A DNA stretch of 64,000 bases from Micromonospora radicis (GCF_003583405.1 NZ_QXEC01000002.1:248001-312000); one strand, 5' to 3'; positions 42,608 through 54,433 are shown, counted from the first letter of the stretch. Notes: a model not told the origin generated them from the sequence alone. Program-made: numbers and translations.

Positions 42608-43537
42608 ATGCAGCGGTGGCGGGGGTACGACGCGGCGCCGGGTGGCTGGGGGCGGTCGGTCGTCACCATCGGCGTCTTCGACGGTGTTCACAAGGGCCAT
42701 CAGGCGACCATCGCGCACACCGTGGCCCGGGCCCGCGAGCTGGGCGTGCAGTCGGTCGTGGTCACCTTCGACCCGCACCCGGCCGAGGTGGTCCGGCCCG
42801 GGTCCCACCCGGCGGTGCTCAGCGAGCCGGCCCGCAAGGCGGAGCTGATCGAGGCGCTGGGGGTGGACGTGCTCTGCGTGGTGCCGTTCACCGCCGAGTT
42901 CTCCCGGCTGCCCGCCGAGGCGTTCGTGCACGACGTGCTGGTCGAGCACCTGCACGCCGCGCTGGTCGTGGTGGGGGAGAACTTCCGCTTCGGGCACCGG
43001 GCGGCCGGGGACGTTGCGCTGCTGGAACGCCTCGGCCGTACGTTCGGCTTCGCGGTCGAGGGCGCCCCGCTGGTGGCCGAGGCCGGGACCGTCTTCTCCT
43101 CGACGTACATCCGCTCCTGCGTCGACGCGGGCGACGTGGCCGCGGCGGCGGCCGCGCTGGGCCGCCCGCACCGCCTGGAGGGGGTGGTGGTCCGGGGCGA
43201 CCAGCGCGGTCGTGAGCTGGGCTTCCCGACCGCCAACCTGCTCTGCCACCGGTACGCCGCGATCCCCGCCGACGGCATCTACGCCGCCCGGCTGGTGCGG
43301 CGGGGGCAGCGGCAGCCGCTGGGCGCGGCCGTGTCGATCGGCACGAACCCCACCTTCTCCGGCCGGGAGCGTCGGGTCGAGGCGTACGCGCTGGACTTCG
43401 CCGGCGACCTGTACGGTGAGCGGCTCGCCCTGGACTTCGTGGCGCACCTGCGGGGGCAGGTCCGGTTCGACTCGATCGAGCCGCTGGTCGCCCAGATCGC
43501 CCAGGACGTCGAGCGGACCCGCCGGGCGCTGGCCTGA
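42608..43537 (+). CDS. ribF: Bifunctional riboflavin kinase/FAD synthetase RibF
   Basis: The 309-residue enzyme makes FMN then FAD. The N-terminal adenylyltransferase has VVTIGVFDGVHKGHQATI, VVTFDPHPAEVV, GENFRFGHRAAGD and SSTYIRS. The C-terminal kinase domain has RGRELGFPTANL (the PTAN metal/ATP motif), ADGIYAARLV and the flavin-site VEAYALDFAGDLYGERL. The ATG at 42608 follows GGGAGGAG. It is in the truB-ribF-rpsO order typical of bacteria, although rpsO has its own promoter here. Confidence 0.97.
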   Translation: MQRWRGYDAAPGGWGRSVVTIGVFDGVHKGHQATIAHTVARARELGVQSVVVTFDPHPAEVVRPGSHPAVLSEPARKAELIEALGVDVLCVVPFTAEFSRLPAEAFVHDVLVEHLHAALVVVGENFRFGHRAAGDVALLERLGRTFGFAVEGAPLVAEAGTVFSSTYIRSCVDAGDVAAAAAALGRPHRLEGVVVRGDQRGRELGFPTANLLCHRYAAIPADGIYAARLVRRGQRQPLGAAVSIGTNPTFSGRERRVEAYALDFAGDLYGERLALDFVAHLRGQVRFDSIEPLVAQIAQDVERTRRALA

Positions 43538-43572
43538 CGGGCCTCATCCGGGCGATCGGGACGAGGTGCTGG

Positions 43573-43578
43573 TAGGCT
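43573..43578 (+). promoter_or_regulatory. -10 element, rpsO
   Basis: TAGGCT lies 35 nt after the ribF stop. A start near 43585 would put the two leader hairpins at the very 5' end of the rpsO mRNA. Confidence 0.6.
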
Positions 43579-43585
43579 GGCGGAG

Positions 43586-43643
43586 ACGTCGGCTGACCGA
43601 CGTGGGTCCTCGCATGTCTGCTCGACGCCGCGGGTGCGAGGAC
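43586..43643 (+). promoter_or_regulatory. Structured rpsO leader (candidate S15 autoregulatory RNA)
   Basis: Two hairpins occupy the ~125-nt leader: ACGTCGG (43586-43592) pairs perfectly with CCGACGT (43597-43603) over a CTGA loop, and GTCCTCGCA (43606-43614) pairs perfectly with TGCGAGGAC (43635-43643). S15 binds its own leader in several bacterial groups through differing structures; this one is a candidate by position and structure only. Confidence 0.5.
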
Positions 43644-43711
43644 GGTCCGGTAGCGGTGCCCGAGTCTGGCCCCTGCCGACCACATCGACAACCCACTGAA
43701 ACAGGGAGAAC

Positions 43712-43981
43712 ATGGCGCTCGACCAGCAGTCCAAGGCCAAGATCCGCGAGGAGTACGCGACCGTCGAGGGCGACACCGGTTCGCCCGAGGTGCAGGTCGC
43801 GGTCCTCACCAAGCGGATCGCTGACCTCACCGAGCACCTGAAGGTGCACAAGCACGACCACCACAGCCGCCGTGGGCTGCTGCTGCTGGTCGGCCGCCGC
43901 CGTCGGCTGCTCAACTACGTGCAGAAGAAGGACATCAACCGCTACCGGTCGCTCATCGAGCGACTCGGCCTGCGCCGGTGA
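43712..43981 (+). CDS. rpsO: 30S ribosomal protein S15
   Basis: The 89-residue protein matches S15 along its length: [27 protein letters not shown], then [36 protein letters not shown] and [12 protein letters not shown]. It binds 16S helices 20-22 early in 30S assembly. The ATG has GGGAG upstream. A structured leader precedes it and a strong hairpin follows, so it is largely a monocistronic unit ahead of pnp. Confidence 0.99.
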   Translation: MALDQQSKAKIREEYATVEGDTGSPEVQVAVLTKRIADLTEHLKVHKHDHHSRRGLLLLVGRRRRLLNYVQKKDINRYRSLIERLGLRR

Positions 43982-43984
43982 CGT

Positions 43985-44019
43985 GACGGGGAGCGGCCCT
44001 GACCGGGCCGCTCCCCGTC
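43985..44019 (+). terminator. Terminator hairpin between rpsO and pnp
   Basis: 15-nt perfect arms (43985-43999 and 44005-44019) with a TGACC loop start four bases after the rpsO stop. There is no T-tract. It could also be the RNase-processing site common between rpsO and pnp. Confidence 0.8.
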
Positions 44020-44204
44020 GGCGTCCCACCTCGAGACACGGGCCGCGAGCACCCAGACAGGGGAGCCGTCGGCGTACCCGGTCTCCGGTAGTGGCCTCCG
44101 GGCGCCCCGGCATCTCGCCGGTGGTCCCGGGCGCTTCGATCGAAGACCGGCCGTCGGTACAGCTCCCGCTCGTGGCCCCCGATGCGAAGGAGCATTGCCG
44201 CACC

Positions 44205-46583
<2,379 letters not shown>

Positions 46584-46610
46584 TCTCCGCACCGCTGTAC
46601 TGAACCGCTG

Positions 46611-46641
46611 ACCGGCCGGGCGACATCGTCGCCCGGCCGGT
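46611..46641 (+). terminator. Terminator hairpin after pnp
   Basis: 14-nt perfect arms ACCGGCCGGGCGAC (46611-46624) and GTCGCCCGGCCGGT (46628-46641) around an ATC loop, 28 nt after the pnp stop. Confidence 0.8.
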
Positions 46642-46681
46642 TCGTCACCGAACACCCCTCTCGTACTGGAAGCAGGTTGCC

Positions 46682-48094
46682 GTGAGTCGCACCCGGCGTT
46701 CGTCCCTTCCCGCGGCTCGCCCGGCGGCGACCCCGCCCGGCAGCGCCCGGCACGCCACCGGCACCGTGCGCGCGGCCGGCGGCTCGACCCGGGCGGTCAC
46801 CCGGACGTTGAGCGAGGACCCGCTGGGCGGTACGGTGCGCCGCACGGTGCTGCCGAGCGGCTTGCGCGTACTGACCGAGGCGATCCCGGCGATGCGCAGC
46901 GTCTCCTTCGGCATCTGGGTGGCGGTGGGTTCCCGCGACGAGACCGGGTCGCAGGCCGGCGCCGCGCACTTCCTGGAACATCTGCTCTTCAAGGGCACCC
47001 ACAAGCGGGGTGCGCTGGAGATCTCCTCGGCCATCGAGGCGGTCGGCGGGGAGACCAACGCCTTCACCACGAAGGAGTACACCTGCTACTACGCGCGGGT
47101 GTTGGACGAGGACCTGCCGCTGGCCATCGACGTGATGTGCGACCTGGTCGCCGACTCGGTACTGGAACCGGCCGACGTGGAGACCGAGCGGGGCGTGATC
47201 CTGGAGGAGATCGCCATGCACGACGACGAGCCCGGCGACGAGGTACACGACCTGTTCGCCCGGGCCGTCTACGGTGACCACCCGCTGGGCCGGCTGATCT
47301 CCGGTACCGCCGACACGGTCACCCCGATGACCCGCCGCCAGATCCAGTCCTTCTACCGGCGCCGTTACGTGGCACCGCAGATCGTCATCGCCGCCGCCGG
47401 CAACCTCGACCACGCCACCGTGGTCCGGCTGGTCCGGCAGGCGATGCGGGACAGCCCGCTGGACACCGACCCGGCGACTCCCGCGCCGTACCGGCCGGCC
47501 AACCCGGCGGTACGCACCCGGGCCGCCAGCACCGTGGTGGAGCCGAAGGAGACCGAGCAGGCGCACGTCGTACTCGGTTGCCCCGGCATCGATCGGGTCG
47601 ACGAGCGGCGGTTCGCCCTCGGCGTGCTGAACAACGTGCTCGGCGGCGGCATGTCCAGCCGGCTGTTCCAGGAGATTCGCGAGCGGCGTGGACTGGCCTA
47701 CTCGGTCTACTCCTACGCCAGCCAGTACGCCGACAGCGGCCTGTTCGGCGTCTATGCCGGCTGCGCGCCAGGGCGGGTGAACGAGGTGCTCGAACTGACC
47801 CGGGCGGAGTTGGCCCGGACCGCCGCGCACGGCATCACCGAGGACGAACTCGCCCGCGGCAAGGGGATGAGCAAGGGCTCGTTCGTGCTCGGCCTGGAGG
47901 ACACCGGCTCCCGGATGAGCCGGCTGGCCAAGGGCGAGCTGCTCTACGGTGACCTGATGCCGGTCGACGAGCTGCTCCACCGGGTCGACGCGGTCACCCT
48001 GGACGACGTCAACACCCTCGCCGCCGACCTGCTCGCCCGGCCGATGTCCCTGGCCGTGGTGGGGCCGTTCGCCAACTCCGACTTCCCCACCTGA
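46682..48094 (+). CDS. pepR: M16 family zinc metalloprotease (PepR)
   Basis: The 470-residue protease has the inverted zinc motif HFLEHLLFKGT (HxxEH, ~97), the downstream Glu in ETERGVILEEIAMHDDEP, and the second M16 domain with RLFQEIRERRGLAYSVYSYASQY, where Arg and Tyr help bind substrate. It resembles mitochondrial-processing-peptidase-like proteases and follows pnp in mycobacteria (Rv2782c pepR). The first ~45 residues are Ser/Arg/Pro-rich without a clear signal. Start GTG 46682 has GGAAGCAGG upstream. Confidence 0.94.
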   Translation: MSRTRRSSLPAARPAATPPGSARHATGTVRAAGGSTRAVTRTLSEDPLGGTVRRTVLPSGLRVLTEAIPAMRSVSFGIWVAVGSRDETGSQAGAAHFLEHLLFKGTHKRGALEISSAIEAVGGETNAFTTKEYTCYYARVLDEDLPLAIDVMCDLVADSVLEPADVETERGVILEEIAMHDDEPGDEVHDLFARAVYGDHPLGRLISGTADTVTPMTRRQIQSFYRRRYVAPQIVIAAAGNLDHATVVRLVRQAMRDSPLDTDPATPAPYRPANPAVRTRAASTVVEPKETEQAHVVLGCPGIDRVDERRFALGVLNNVLGGGMSSRLFQEIRERRGLAYSVYSYASQYADSGLFGVYAGCAPGRVNEVLELTRAELARTAAHGITEDELARGKGMSKGSFVLGLEDTGSRMSRLAKGELLYGDLMPVDELLHRVDAVTLDDVNTLAADLLARPMSLAVVGPFANSDFPT

Positions 48095-48937
<843 letters not shown>

Positions 48938-49027
48938 GCGGCCCTGGTCGGGTTATGCACGGCCGGGCCGGGCGCCGCCGGGCCGGGTCCGCCCGCGGAT
49001 CCTGGCCAAAGCAGATCCGGGGACCGG

Positions 49028-49078
49028 CGTGATTTCATGGTGAGATTTTTATTTCACTGTGAAATCAGCGTTCTGAAG
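49028..49078. repeat. AT-rich double palindrome, dispersed repeat copy 2
   Basis: This 51-bp block matches 25241-25291 at 43 of 51 positions. It holds ATTTCA-TGG-TGA(G)AT (49033-49047, one mismatch) and ATTTCAC-T-GTGAAAT (49051-49065). It lies between the dapB and GNAT 3' ends. Confidence 0.8.
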
Positions 49079-49089
49079 CCGACCGGCCC

Positions 49090-49175
49090 GGGTAGCCGCT
49101 CGGCTCGGCCGGCTCGCTCGGCTCGGCCGGCTCGGCCGGCTCGGCTCGGCACCGCTCGGCATCGCTCGGCTGGGC
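49090..49175. repeat. CGGCTCGGC-type short repeats
   Basis: About ten overlapping copies of GCTCGGC/CGGCTCG fill the stretch before the end of the GNAT gene. No gene is apparent; probably slippage-generated. Confidence 0.7.
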
Positions 49176-49181
49176 CCCCGG

Positions 49182-49763
49182 TCAGGTCGCCTCGGGTGGC
49201 TCGGTGGGGAGGGCGACGTGCAGGCGGAGCTGGGGGACCAGCATGTCGTCGACGTCCAGGGCACGACCCGCGCCGTCGGGTTCCCAGCCGGCGGTGGTGA
49301 GGAACTTGCGGGACGCCTGGTCGCCCTCGAACACCCAGGCCAGTGCCCGGGTGAAACCGGACTCCCGCCACAGGTCGACGCTGGCGGCGAGCAGCCGACT
49401 GCCGTGTCCACGCCGACCCCAGCGCGGCTCCACGAGCAGGTCGGTCACCGCGACGACCTCCGGTCCGAGCGCTTCGGCGGGCTCGTTCGGGGCCAACGCC
49501 TCCGGATCGACCGGACCGGAGGCGGCGAAACCCACCAGATACGATTGCTCGGCCTGCTCGACGGCGACCAGCACCCGGTGGCTGTCGCCGGGTGGCTGGC
49601 GTACCGCCGCTTCCCAGCGTTGGGCGAGCCACGCCTCGTCGAGGTCGGCCAGCACCTGCCGGGGCAGCAGCCGTCGGTAGGCGACCCGCCAGGTCGCGAG
49701 CTGGATACGTGCGATCTCGCCGGCGTCCTCGGGACGCGCCGGGCGGACAAACCCGAGAGCCAT
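49182..49763 (-). CDS. GNAT family N-acetyltransferase
   Basis: The 193-residue protein shows the GNAT fold: FVRPARPEDAGEIARIQLATWRVAYRRLLP at the start, VTDLLVEPRWGRRGHGSRLLAASVDLWRESG (acetyl-CoA loop RxxGxGS, near 116-130) and WVFEGDQASRKFLTTAGW. The substrate is unknown. The ATG at 49763 lies 8 nt after a TAGGCT -10, so it is probably leaderless. It is divergent from the GT87 gene, with overlapping promoter regions. Confidence 0.88.
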   Translation of the reverse strand: MALGFVRPARPEDAGEIARIQLATWRVAYRRLLPRQVLADLDEAWLAQRWEAAVRQPPGDSHRVLVAVEQAEQSYLVGFAASGPVDPEALAPNEPAEALGPEVVAVTDLLVEPRWGRRGHGSRLLAASVDLWRESGFTRALAWVFEGDQASRKFLTTAGWEPDGAGRALDVDDMLVPQLRLHVALPTEPPEAT

Positions 49764-49771
49764 GGGACGAC

Positions 49772-49777
49772 AGCCTA
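49772..49777 (-). promoter_or_regulatory. -10 element, leaderless GNAT transcript
   Basis: TAGGCT on the minus strand ends 8 nt before the ATG at 49763. Confidence 0.5.
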
Positions 49778-49798
49778 CGCAGGGTGAGGGAGGCGACG

Positions 49799-51112
49799 GT
49801 GGCGCAGGGTGCCAGGCGGACGGTCGGGCAGATCATCGCGGTGCTCGTGCTCGCCGTCGCGGTGGCCGCCTTCCTGTCCGTGGCGGCGGCCCGGCACGGC
49901 TTCTTCGACCTGCAGGTGTACCGGGGTGCGCTGGTCTGGTGGGCACGCGATGGCGGGGAACTCTACGACTACCTGCGCCCGGGAACCCAGTACGGCTTCA
50001 CGTACCCGCCGTTCGCCGCGTTGCTGATGCTGCCGATGGCGTACCTGTCCTGGCACGCGGCGATCGTGGTGAGCGTGGCCGCCGGTGTGGCGACCAGCGC
50101 CGTACTGATCTGGTGGCTGCTCGACCCGGTGGCGCGGCGGGCCGGCTGGACCCGCTGGTTCGCCTTCGCGGTGGCGCTCTGCCTGGCCGCGGCCTTCGAG
50201 CCGATGCGCGAGACCATCAACTTCGGCCAGGTGAACACGCTGCTGCTGTTCCTGGTGGCGGTGGACCTGGTCCGGCTGTTGCCGGGCGGCAGCCGGTGGG
50301 CCGGGGTCGGCATCGGCCTGGCCACCGCGATCAAACTCACCCCGGGCATCTTCATCGTCTACCTGCTGGTCACCGGCCGCGTCCGCGCGGCGGTCACCGC
50401 CGTGGGCGCCGCGACCGGGGCGACGGTGCTGGCCGCGGCGCTGTTCCCGGACGCCTCGCGGGAGTTCTGGACCACCGCGCTGTGGAACACCGGCCGGGTC
50501 GGCGAGTTGGCCTTCGTCTCCAACCAGTCGCTGCGGGGCGTGGTCGCCCGGCTCGACCCGACCAGCCCCAGCACGCTGGCCTGGCTGGCGCTGGTCGCCG
50601 CGACGGTGGCGCTGTGGGTGTGGCGCTGCCGCGCCGCCGCGTCCGCCGGGGACTTCGCCGCCGGTCTGGCTCTGACCGGCGCGGTGATGTGCCTGGTCAG
50701 CCCGGTCACCTGGGTGCACCACCTGGTCTGGCTGCTGCCGGGCCTGCTGCTGCTGGTCGACAACGGCATGGCCGCGCCGTCGCGTAGTCGGCGGCGCCGT
50801 CTCCTGCTGCTCGCCGCGATCGTCGGGTACGCCTTCCTGACCAGCCGGATCGTCTGGGCCTGGGAGCGTGACTTCACCGGGATCGACGGGTTCCTGTTCA
50901 GCAACACCTATGTGTGGATCAGCCTGGCGCTGTTGGCCTTCCTGCCGCTGCGCCGGCCCGCCGCGATGCCGACGGCGCCGGACTCACCCGGCGAGCCGGC
51001 CGGTCCAGACTCACCCGGCGAGCCGGCCGGTGTAGCGCAGCTCGACCAGATCGAGCGGCGTACGCCCGCCGGACAGCGGCACCTGGTAGGTCGACCGCTC
51101 ACCGTCCGGTGA
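49799..51112 (+). CDS. GT87-type polyprenol-phosphate-dependent mannosyltransferase-like membrane protein
   Basis: The 437-residue protein has about ten membrane helices and the family pattern HGFFDLQVYRGALVWW (catalytic-type Asp after the first helix), YGFTYPPFAALLMLPMAYL, a later GQVNTLLLFLVAVDL, GIGLATAIKLTPGIF and SLRGVV. GT87 enzymes add mannose from polyprenol-phosphate-mannose to lipomannan-type glycolipids outside the membrane. GTG 49799 follows GGGAGG; GTG 49784 is possible. The last ~34 codons overlap the opposite-strand GNAT gene and include a duplicated DSPGEPAG, so the tail is probably acquired. Confidence 0.85.
   Translation: MAQGARRTVGQIIAVLVLAVAVAAFLSVAAARHGFFDLQVYRGALVWWARDGGELYDYLRPGTQYGFTYPPFAALLMLPMAYLSWHAAIVVSVAAGVATSAVLIWWLLDPVARRAGWTRWFAFAVALCLAAAFEPMRETINFGQVNTLLLFLVAVDLVRLLPGGSRWAGVGIGLATAIKLTPGIFIVYLLVTGRVRAAVTAVGAATGATVLAAALFPDASREFWTTALWNTGRVGELAFVSNQSLRGVVARLDPTSPSTLAWLALVAATVALWVWRCRAAASAGDFAAGLALTGAVMCLVSPVTWVHHLVWLLPGLLLLVDNGMAAPSRSRRRRLLLLAAIVGYAFLTSRIVWAWERDFTGIDGFLFSNTYVWISLALLAFLPLRRPAAMPTAPDSPGEPAGPDSPGEPAGVAQLDQIERRTPAGQRHLVGRPLTVR
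50981..51031. repeat. 27-bp tandem duplication in the GT87/GNAT overlap
   Basis: GACTCACCCGGCGAGCCGGC and following bases occur at 50981-51007 and again at 51008-51031. The second copy contains the stop codon of the minus-strand GNAT gene. On the + strand both encode DSPGEPAG. Confidence 0.85.
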
Positions 51113-51562
51113 CAGTCCGGCCCGCTGGTAGAACCGGCGGGCCCGGTGGTTGTCCGCCAGCACCCAGAGCCGGTACTCCGTCCACCCCCGCTCGACCAGT
51201 CCGGTCCGGGCTGCGGCGAACAGGGCCGTCGCGGTGCCGTCGCCCCAGTGCTCCGGCGCCACGTACATCGCCACCACCTCGCCGTACGCCGGATCCAGGT
51301 CGCCCCGGTCCTGGTCGTTGCGGTACGGGCCGAAGGTGGTGAACCCGGCGAGGACGCCGTCGGTCTCGGCGAGCAGGGTGGTGAAGGGGTGCTCCGGGTC
51401 GGCGGTACCCAGATCGCGGCGGCGTTGCGCCCAGGCGACCGGGTTGAGCCGGGCCAGCACCTCGTCCGGCATGATCCCGGCGTAGCCGGCCCGCCAGCCG
51501 TTCACGTGCACCCGGGCGATCGCCTCGGCGTCGGCGGGTTGCTCCCGGCGGATGGTCGGCAT
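51011..51562 (-). CDS. GNAT family N-acetyltransferase
   Basis: The 183-residue protein has the GNAT elements IRREQPADAEAIARVHVNGWRAGYAGIMPDEVL (start), EVVAMYVAPEHWGDGTATALFAAARTGLVERGW (acetyl-CoA loop, with WGDGTA in place of the usual RGxG) and LWVLADNHRARRFYQRAGL. The ATG at 51562 begins the conserved fold; a TAGAAC box 7 nt upstream suggests a leaderless start. Its last 34 codons overlap the convergent GT87 gene by 102 bp. Substrate unknown. Confidence 0.88.
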   Translation of the reverse strand: MPTIRREQPADAEAIARVHVNGWRAGYAGIMPDEVLARLNPVAWAQRRRDLGTADPEHPFTTLLAETDGVLAGFTTFGPYRNDQDRGDLDPAYGEVVAMYVAPEHWGDGTATALFAAARTGLVERGWTEYRLWVLADNHRARRFYQRAGLSPDGERSTYQVPLSGGRTPLDLVELRYTGRLAG

Positions 51563-51628
51563 GTCTGCCGTTCTACGCGGCCGGGCGCGGCAGGTCCAGC
51601 GTCGCGCACGGGTGTCGTACGTCTGGCG

Positions 51629-51634
51629 TAGCCT
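51629..51634 (+). promoter_or_regulatory. -10 element, leaderless YcaQ-like transcript
   Basis: TAGCCT ends 7 nt before the ATG at 51642, without a ribosome site. Confidence 0.6.
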
Positions 51635-51641
51635 GCCTGCG

Positions 51642-52871
51642 ATGGTCGCACCGGAATCGCTCTCGCTCGCCCAGGCCCGGCGGATCGCGCTGGCCGCACA
51701 GGGCTTCGCCGACCCCGCGCCCACCGCGGCGCCCACCCGCCGTCACCTGCGCCGGGTGCTCGACCGGGTCGGTCTGATCCAGATGGATTCGGTGAACGTG
51801 CTGCAACGGGCGCACTACCTGCCGCTCTACAGCCGCATCGGGCCCTACCCGACCGCGCTGCTCGACTCGGCCGCCTACCGACGCCCCCGCGAGCTGTTCG
51901 AGTACTGGGGACACGAGGCGTCCCTGGTGCCGGTCGGTCTGCATCCGGCGCTGCGCTGGCGGATGGCCCGGGCACATTCCGACGCCTGGGGTGGCATGCG
52001 CCGCATCGCCCAGGACCAGCCGAAGCTGGTGGCCTGGGTACGCGACGAGGTGGCCGCCCGGGGCCCGCTCACGGTCGCCGAGATCGAGCACGACGCGCCG
52101 CGCCAGACCGGCAACTGGGGGTGGAACTGGTCGGCGGTGAAACAGGCACTGGAGTACCTCTTCTGGGCCGGCGAGGTGTGCGCCGCGCAGCGCACCACCT
52201 CGTTCGCCCGTCGCTACGACGTACCCGAGCGGGTGCTGCCCGCGGCGGTCCTCGACGCGCCCACCCCGAGCGACGCCGAGGCGTACCGCACGCTGGTCGG
52301 CATCGCTGCCCGCTCGCTCGGCGTGGCCGCGGAGGCGGAGTTACGCGACTACTTCCGCCTGCCGGTGGCCGGGGCCCGGCAGGCCATCGCCGACCTGGTC
52401 GACGCCGGCCAGCTGCGCCCGGTGACGGTGCAGGGTTGGCGCCAGCCCGCCTGGCTGCACGCCGACGCCCGGCTGCCCCGCTGGGTCCGCGGCAACACGC
52501 TGGTCAGCCCCTTCGACCCGCTGGTCTGGGAACGTGCCCGCACCGAGCGGCTGTTCGACTTCAGCTACCGCATCGAGATCTACGTGCCGGCACCGCAGCG
52601 GGTGCACGGGTACTACGTGCTGCCGTTCCGGCAGGGTGAGCGGTTCACCGCCCGGGTCGACCTGAAGGCCGACCGCAAGGCGGGGGTACTGCTGGTGCCG
52701 GCCGCCTGGGCCGAGCCGGGCGTCGATCCCGGCGAGACGGCCGTGGCGCTCGCCGCCGAGCTGTACCGGCTGGCCGGCTGGCTCGGTCTGGACGCGGTGG
52801 CACCGCCGGCCGCCGGCGACCTGGCCGCCCCGCTGGCCGCCGCGTTGGTGGGCGTCGCCGGTGTACGGTGA
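51642..52871 (+). CDS. Winged-helix DNA glycosylase family protein (YcaQ/AlkX-like, HTH_42)
   Basis: The 409-residue protein matches the HTH_42 superfamily: LSLAQARRIALAAQGF, VLDRVGLIQMDSVNVLQRAHYLPLYSRIGPY (~40-70), ELFEYWGHEASLVP, and GNWGWNWSAVKQALEYLFWAGEV, with a C-terminal beta region ending YRIEIYVPAPQRVHGYYVLPFRQGERFTARVDLKADRK. IQMD fits the Q-x-D catalytic motif described for the YcaQ/AlkX group, which removes bulky alkyl or crosslinked bases from DNA. Function here is inferred. Its stop overlaps the DUF2752 gene start. Confidence 0.88.
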   Translation: MVAPESLSLAQARRIALAAQGFADPAPTAAPTRRHLRRVLDRVGLIQMDSVNVLQRAHYLPLYSRIGPYPTALLDSAAYRRPRELFEYWGHEASLVPVGLHPALRWRMARAHSDAWGGMRRIAQDQPKLVAWVRDEVAARGPLTVAEIEHDAPRQTGNWGWNWSAVKQALEYLFWAGEVCAAQRTTSFARRYDVPERVLPAAVLDAPTPSDAEAYRTLVGIAARSLGVAAEAELRDYFRLPVAGARQAIADLVDAGQLRPVTVQGWRQPAWLHADARLPRWVRGNTLVSPFDPLVWERARTERLFDFSYRIEIYVPAPQRVHGYYVLPFRQGERFTARVDLKADRKAGVLLVPAAWAEPGVDPGETAVALAAELYRLAGWLGLDAVAPPAAGDLAAPLAAALVGVAGVR

Positions 52872-53542
52872 GCTTCGTGACGAGTGTTGACCGACCGGCT
52901 GCCCAGCCACCGCCACCGACCGGCGAGCCGCTCGCTGCCGGGCCAGACGGCGCCGGTCCGCACGGTCCCGGACCGGATGCTCTCGGGCCGGGCGGTATCG
53001 GGCCGGGCGAGGTCGGGCCTGATGGTGTGGGGTCGGGCGGTGTCGGGCCTGGTGGATGGCCGGCGGGCTACCCGGCCGGCTACCCGGTGGCCGAGCCGGA
53101 CCGGCTCTCCCGGTTCGTCGCCCGGCTCTACGACCGCACCCCGCGCTGGGTGGTGCCGCTGGCCGCGGTCGGCTGCGTCGCCGCCGGCATCGGTTACACG
53201 CTGCTCAGCGATCCCACCCGGTCGGCGCCGGATGCCCTGCCGACCTGTCTGCTCAAGCTGACCACCGGGCTGGACTGTCCGGGCTGTGGTGGCACTCGGG
53301 CCCTCTGGTACGTGCTGCACGCCGACCTGCCGGCGGCCGCCCGGCACCACTTCCTCTTCGTCCTCGCGTTGCCTTTCCTGGCGTACTTCTTCGTCGCCTG
53401 GGCGGGCAAGCAGGCGTTCGGCTGGCGGCTGCCGGAGCTGCGGGTGGGCCCGAAGCTGGTCGGCGTCTTCCTGGGCGCCTGGCTGGCCTTCTCGGTGGCC
53501 CGCAACCTCCCCTGGCCCCCCTTCACCGCCCTATACGTCTAA
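52868..53542 (+). CDS. DUF2752 family membrane protein
   Basis: The 224-residue protein starts with a Pro/Gly-rich disordered tail containing GPGG(I/V)GP-type repeats (~20-70), then three membrane helices and the DUF2752 signature TGLDCPGCGGTRALWYVLHADLPAAARHH (~140-165), with two Cys as possible metal or redox ligands. The GTG at 52868 overlaps the upstream stop codon; a GTG at 52877 is possible. Family function is unknown. Confidence 0.85.
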   Translation: MSFVTSVDRPAAQPPPPTGEPLAAGPDGAGPHGPGPDALGPGGIGPGEVGPDGVGSGGVGPGGWPAGYPAGYPVAEPDRLSRFVARLYDRTPRWVVPLAAVGCVAAGIGYTLLSDPTRSAPDALPTCLLKLTTGLDCPGCGGTRALWYVLHADLPAAARHHFLFVLALPFLAYFFVAWAGKQAFGWRLPELRVGPKLVGVFLGAWLAFSVARNLPWPPFTALYV

Positions 53543-53554
53543 CCCCCGCGCACG

Positions 53555-53573
53555 CCCTTCACGGTGTGAAGGG
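53555..53573. terminator. Hairpin between DUF2752 gene and thyX
   Basis: CCCTTCAC (53555-53562) pairs perfectly with GTGAAGGG (53566-53573) over a GGT loop, 13 nt after the stop. A G-rich repeat tract follows (about 53605-53668). Confidence 0.6.
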
Positions 53574-53668
53574 TGCACTTCGCCGACCATAGGTGCAAGA
53601 TCTCGTGCGGGGCGGGGCGGAGAGGGCGCGCGGGGCGGGGCGGGGAGGGCGTGCGGGGTGGGTGGGGT

Positions 53669-53674
53669 TAGAGT
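53669..53674 (+). promoter_or_regulatory. -10 element, leaderless thyX transcript
   Basis: TAGAGT ends 6 nt before the ATG at 53681; no ribosome site. Confidence 0.6.
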
Positions 53675-53680
53675 CGCGTC

Positions 53681-54433
53681 ATGCCGGAGATGGTGCAGCC
53701 CCAGGTCAAGCTGATCGCGTGGACCCACTTCGACCCGCCGCAGGACGTGCCGTGGTCGACGGATGCCGACGGGGGGCAGGCGCTCGCGGAGTTCGCCGGG
53801 CGGGCCTGCTACCAGAGCTGGAAGAAGCCGAACCCGGTCACCGCGACCAACGCCGGCTACCTGGCACACATCCTGGAGGTCGGGCACCTCTCGGTGCTGG
53901 AGCACGGTTCGGTGAGTTTCTACTTCACCGGCGTGTCCCGCTCGTTCACGCATGAGCTGATCCGGCACCGGCACTTCTCGTACTCGCAGCTGTCCCAGCG
54001 GTACGTGCCGGAGCGGGACGCGGCGATGGTCGAGCCGACCGTCATCGCCGAGGACCCGGAGCTGCACAAGCGGTTCGTCGAGGCGGCGGAAGCGAGCGTA
54101 CGCGCGTACAACGAGCTGCTGGAAGGGCTTGAGCAGCGCTTCGCCGACGAGCCGAACCCGACACTGCGGCGCAAGCAGGCCCGGCAGGCGGCCCGTGCGG
54201 TACTGCCCAACGCCACCGAGACCCGGATCGTGGTGAGCGGGAACTACCGGGCGTGGCGACACTTCATCGCGATGCGCGCCACCGAGCACGCCGACGTGGA
54301 GATCCGGGAGCTGGCGGTGGAGTGCCTGCGGCAGTTGCAGCGGGTCGCGCCGAACGTCTTCGCCGACTTCGCCATCTCCACGTTGCCCGACGGCACCGAG
54401 GTGGCGGCCAGCCCGTACGCCCAGCAGTCCTGA
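53681..54433 (+). CDS. thyX: Flavin-dependent thymidylate synthase ThyX
   Basis: The 250-residue enzyme makes dTMP from dUMP with FAD and methylenetetrahydrofolate. The ThyX motif [14 protein letters not shown] is at ~95-108 (family RHRxxSxxxxSxR), preceded by [10 protein letters not shown] and [26 protein letters not shown] and followed by [18 protein letters not shown], where the last Arg binds dUMP. Its position upstream of dapA matches mycobacteria (thyX-dapA). The start is leaderless. Confidence 0.98.
   Translation: MPEMVQPQVKLIAWTHFDPPQDVPWSTDADGGQALAEFAGRACYQSWKKPNPVTATNAGYLAHILEVGHLSVLEHGSVSFYFTGVSRSFTHELIRHRHFSYSQLSQRYVPERDAAMVEPTVIAEDPELHKRFVEAAEASVRAYNELLEGLEQRFADEPNPTLRRKQARQAARAVLPNATETRIVVSGNYRAWRHFIAMRATEHADVEIRELAVECLRQLQRVAPNVFADFAISTLPDGTEVAASPYAQQS

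Noticed and set aside
49090..49175. Coding sequence in the CGGCTCGGC tract after dapB
   Set aside because: Every frame gives only Ala/Arg/Ser/Gly repeats without a ribosome site; it is a simple repeat.
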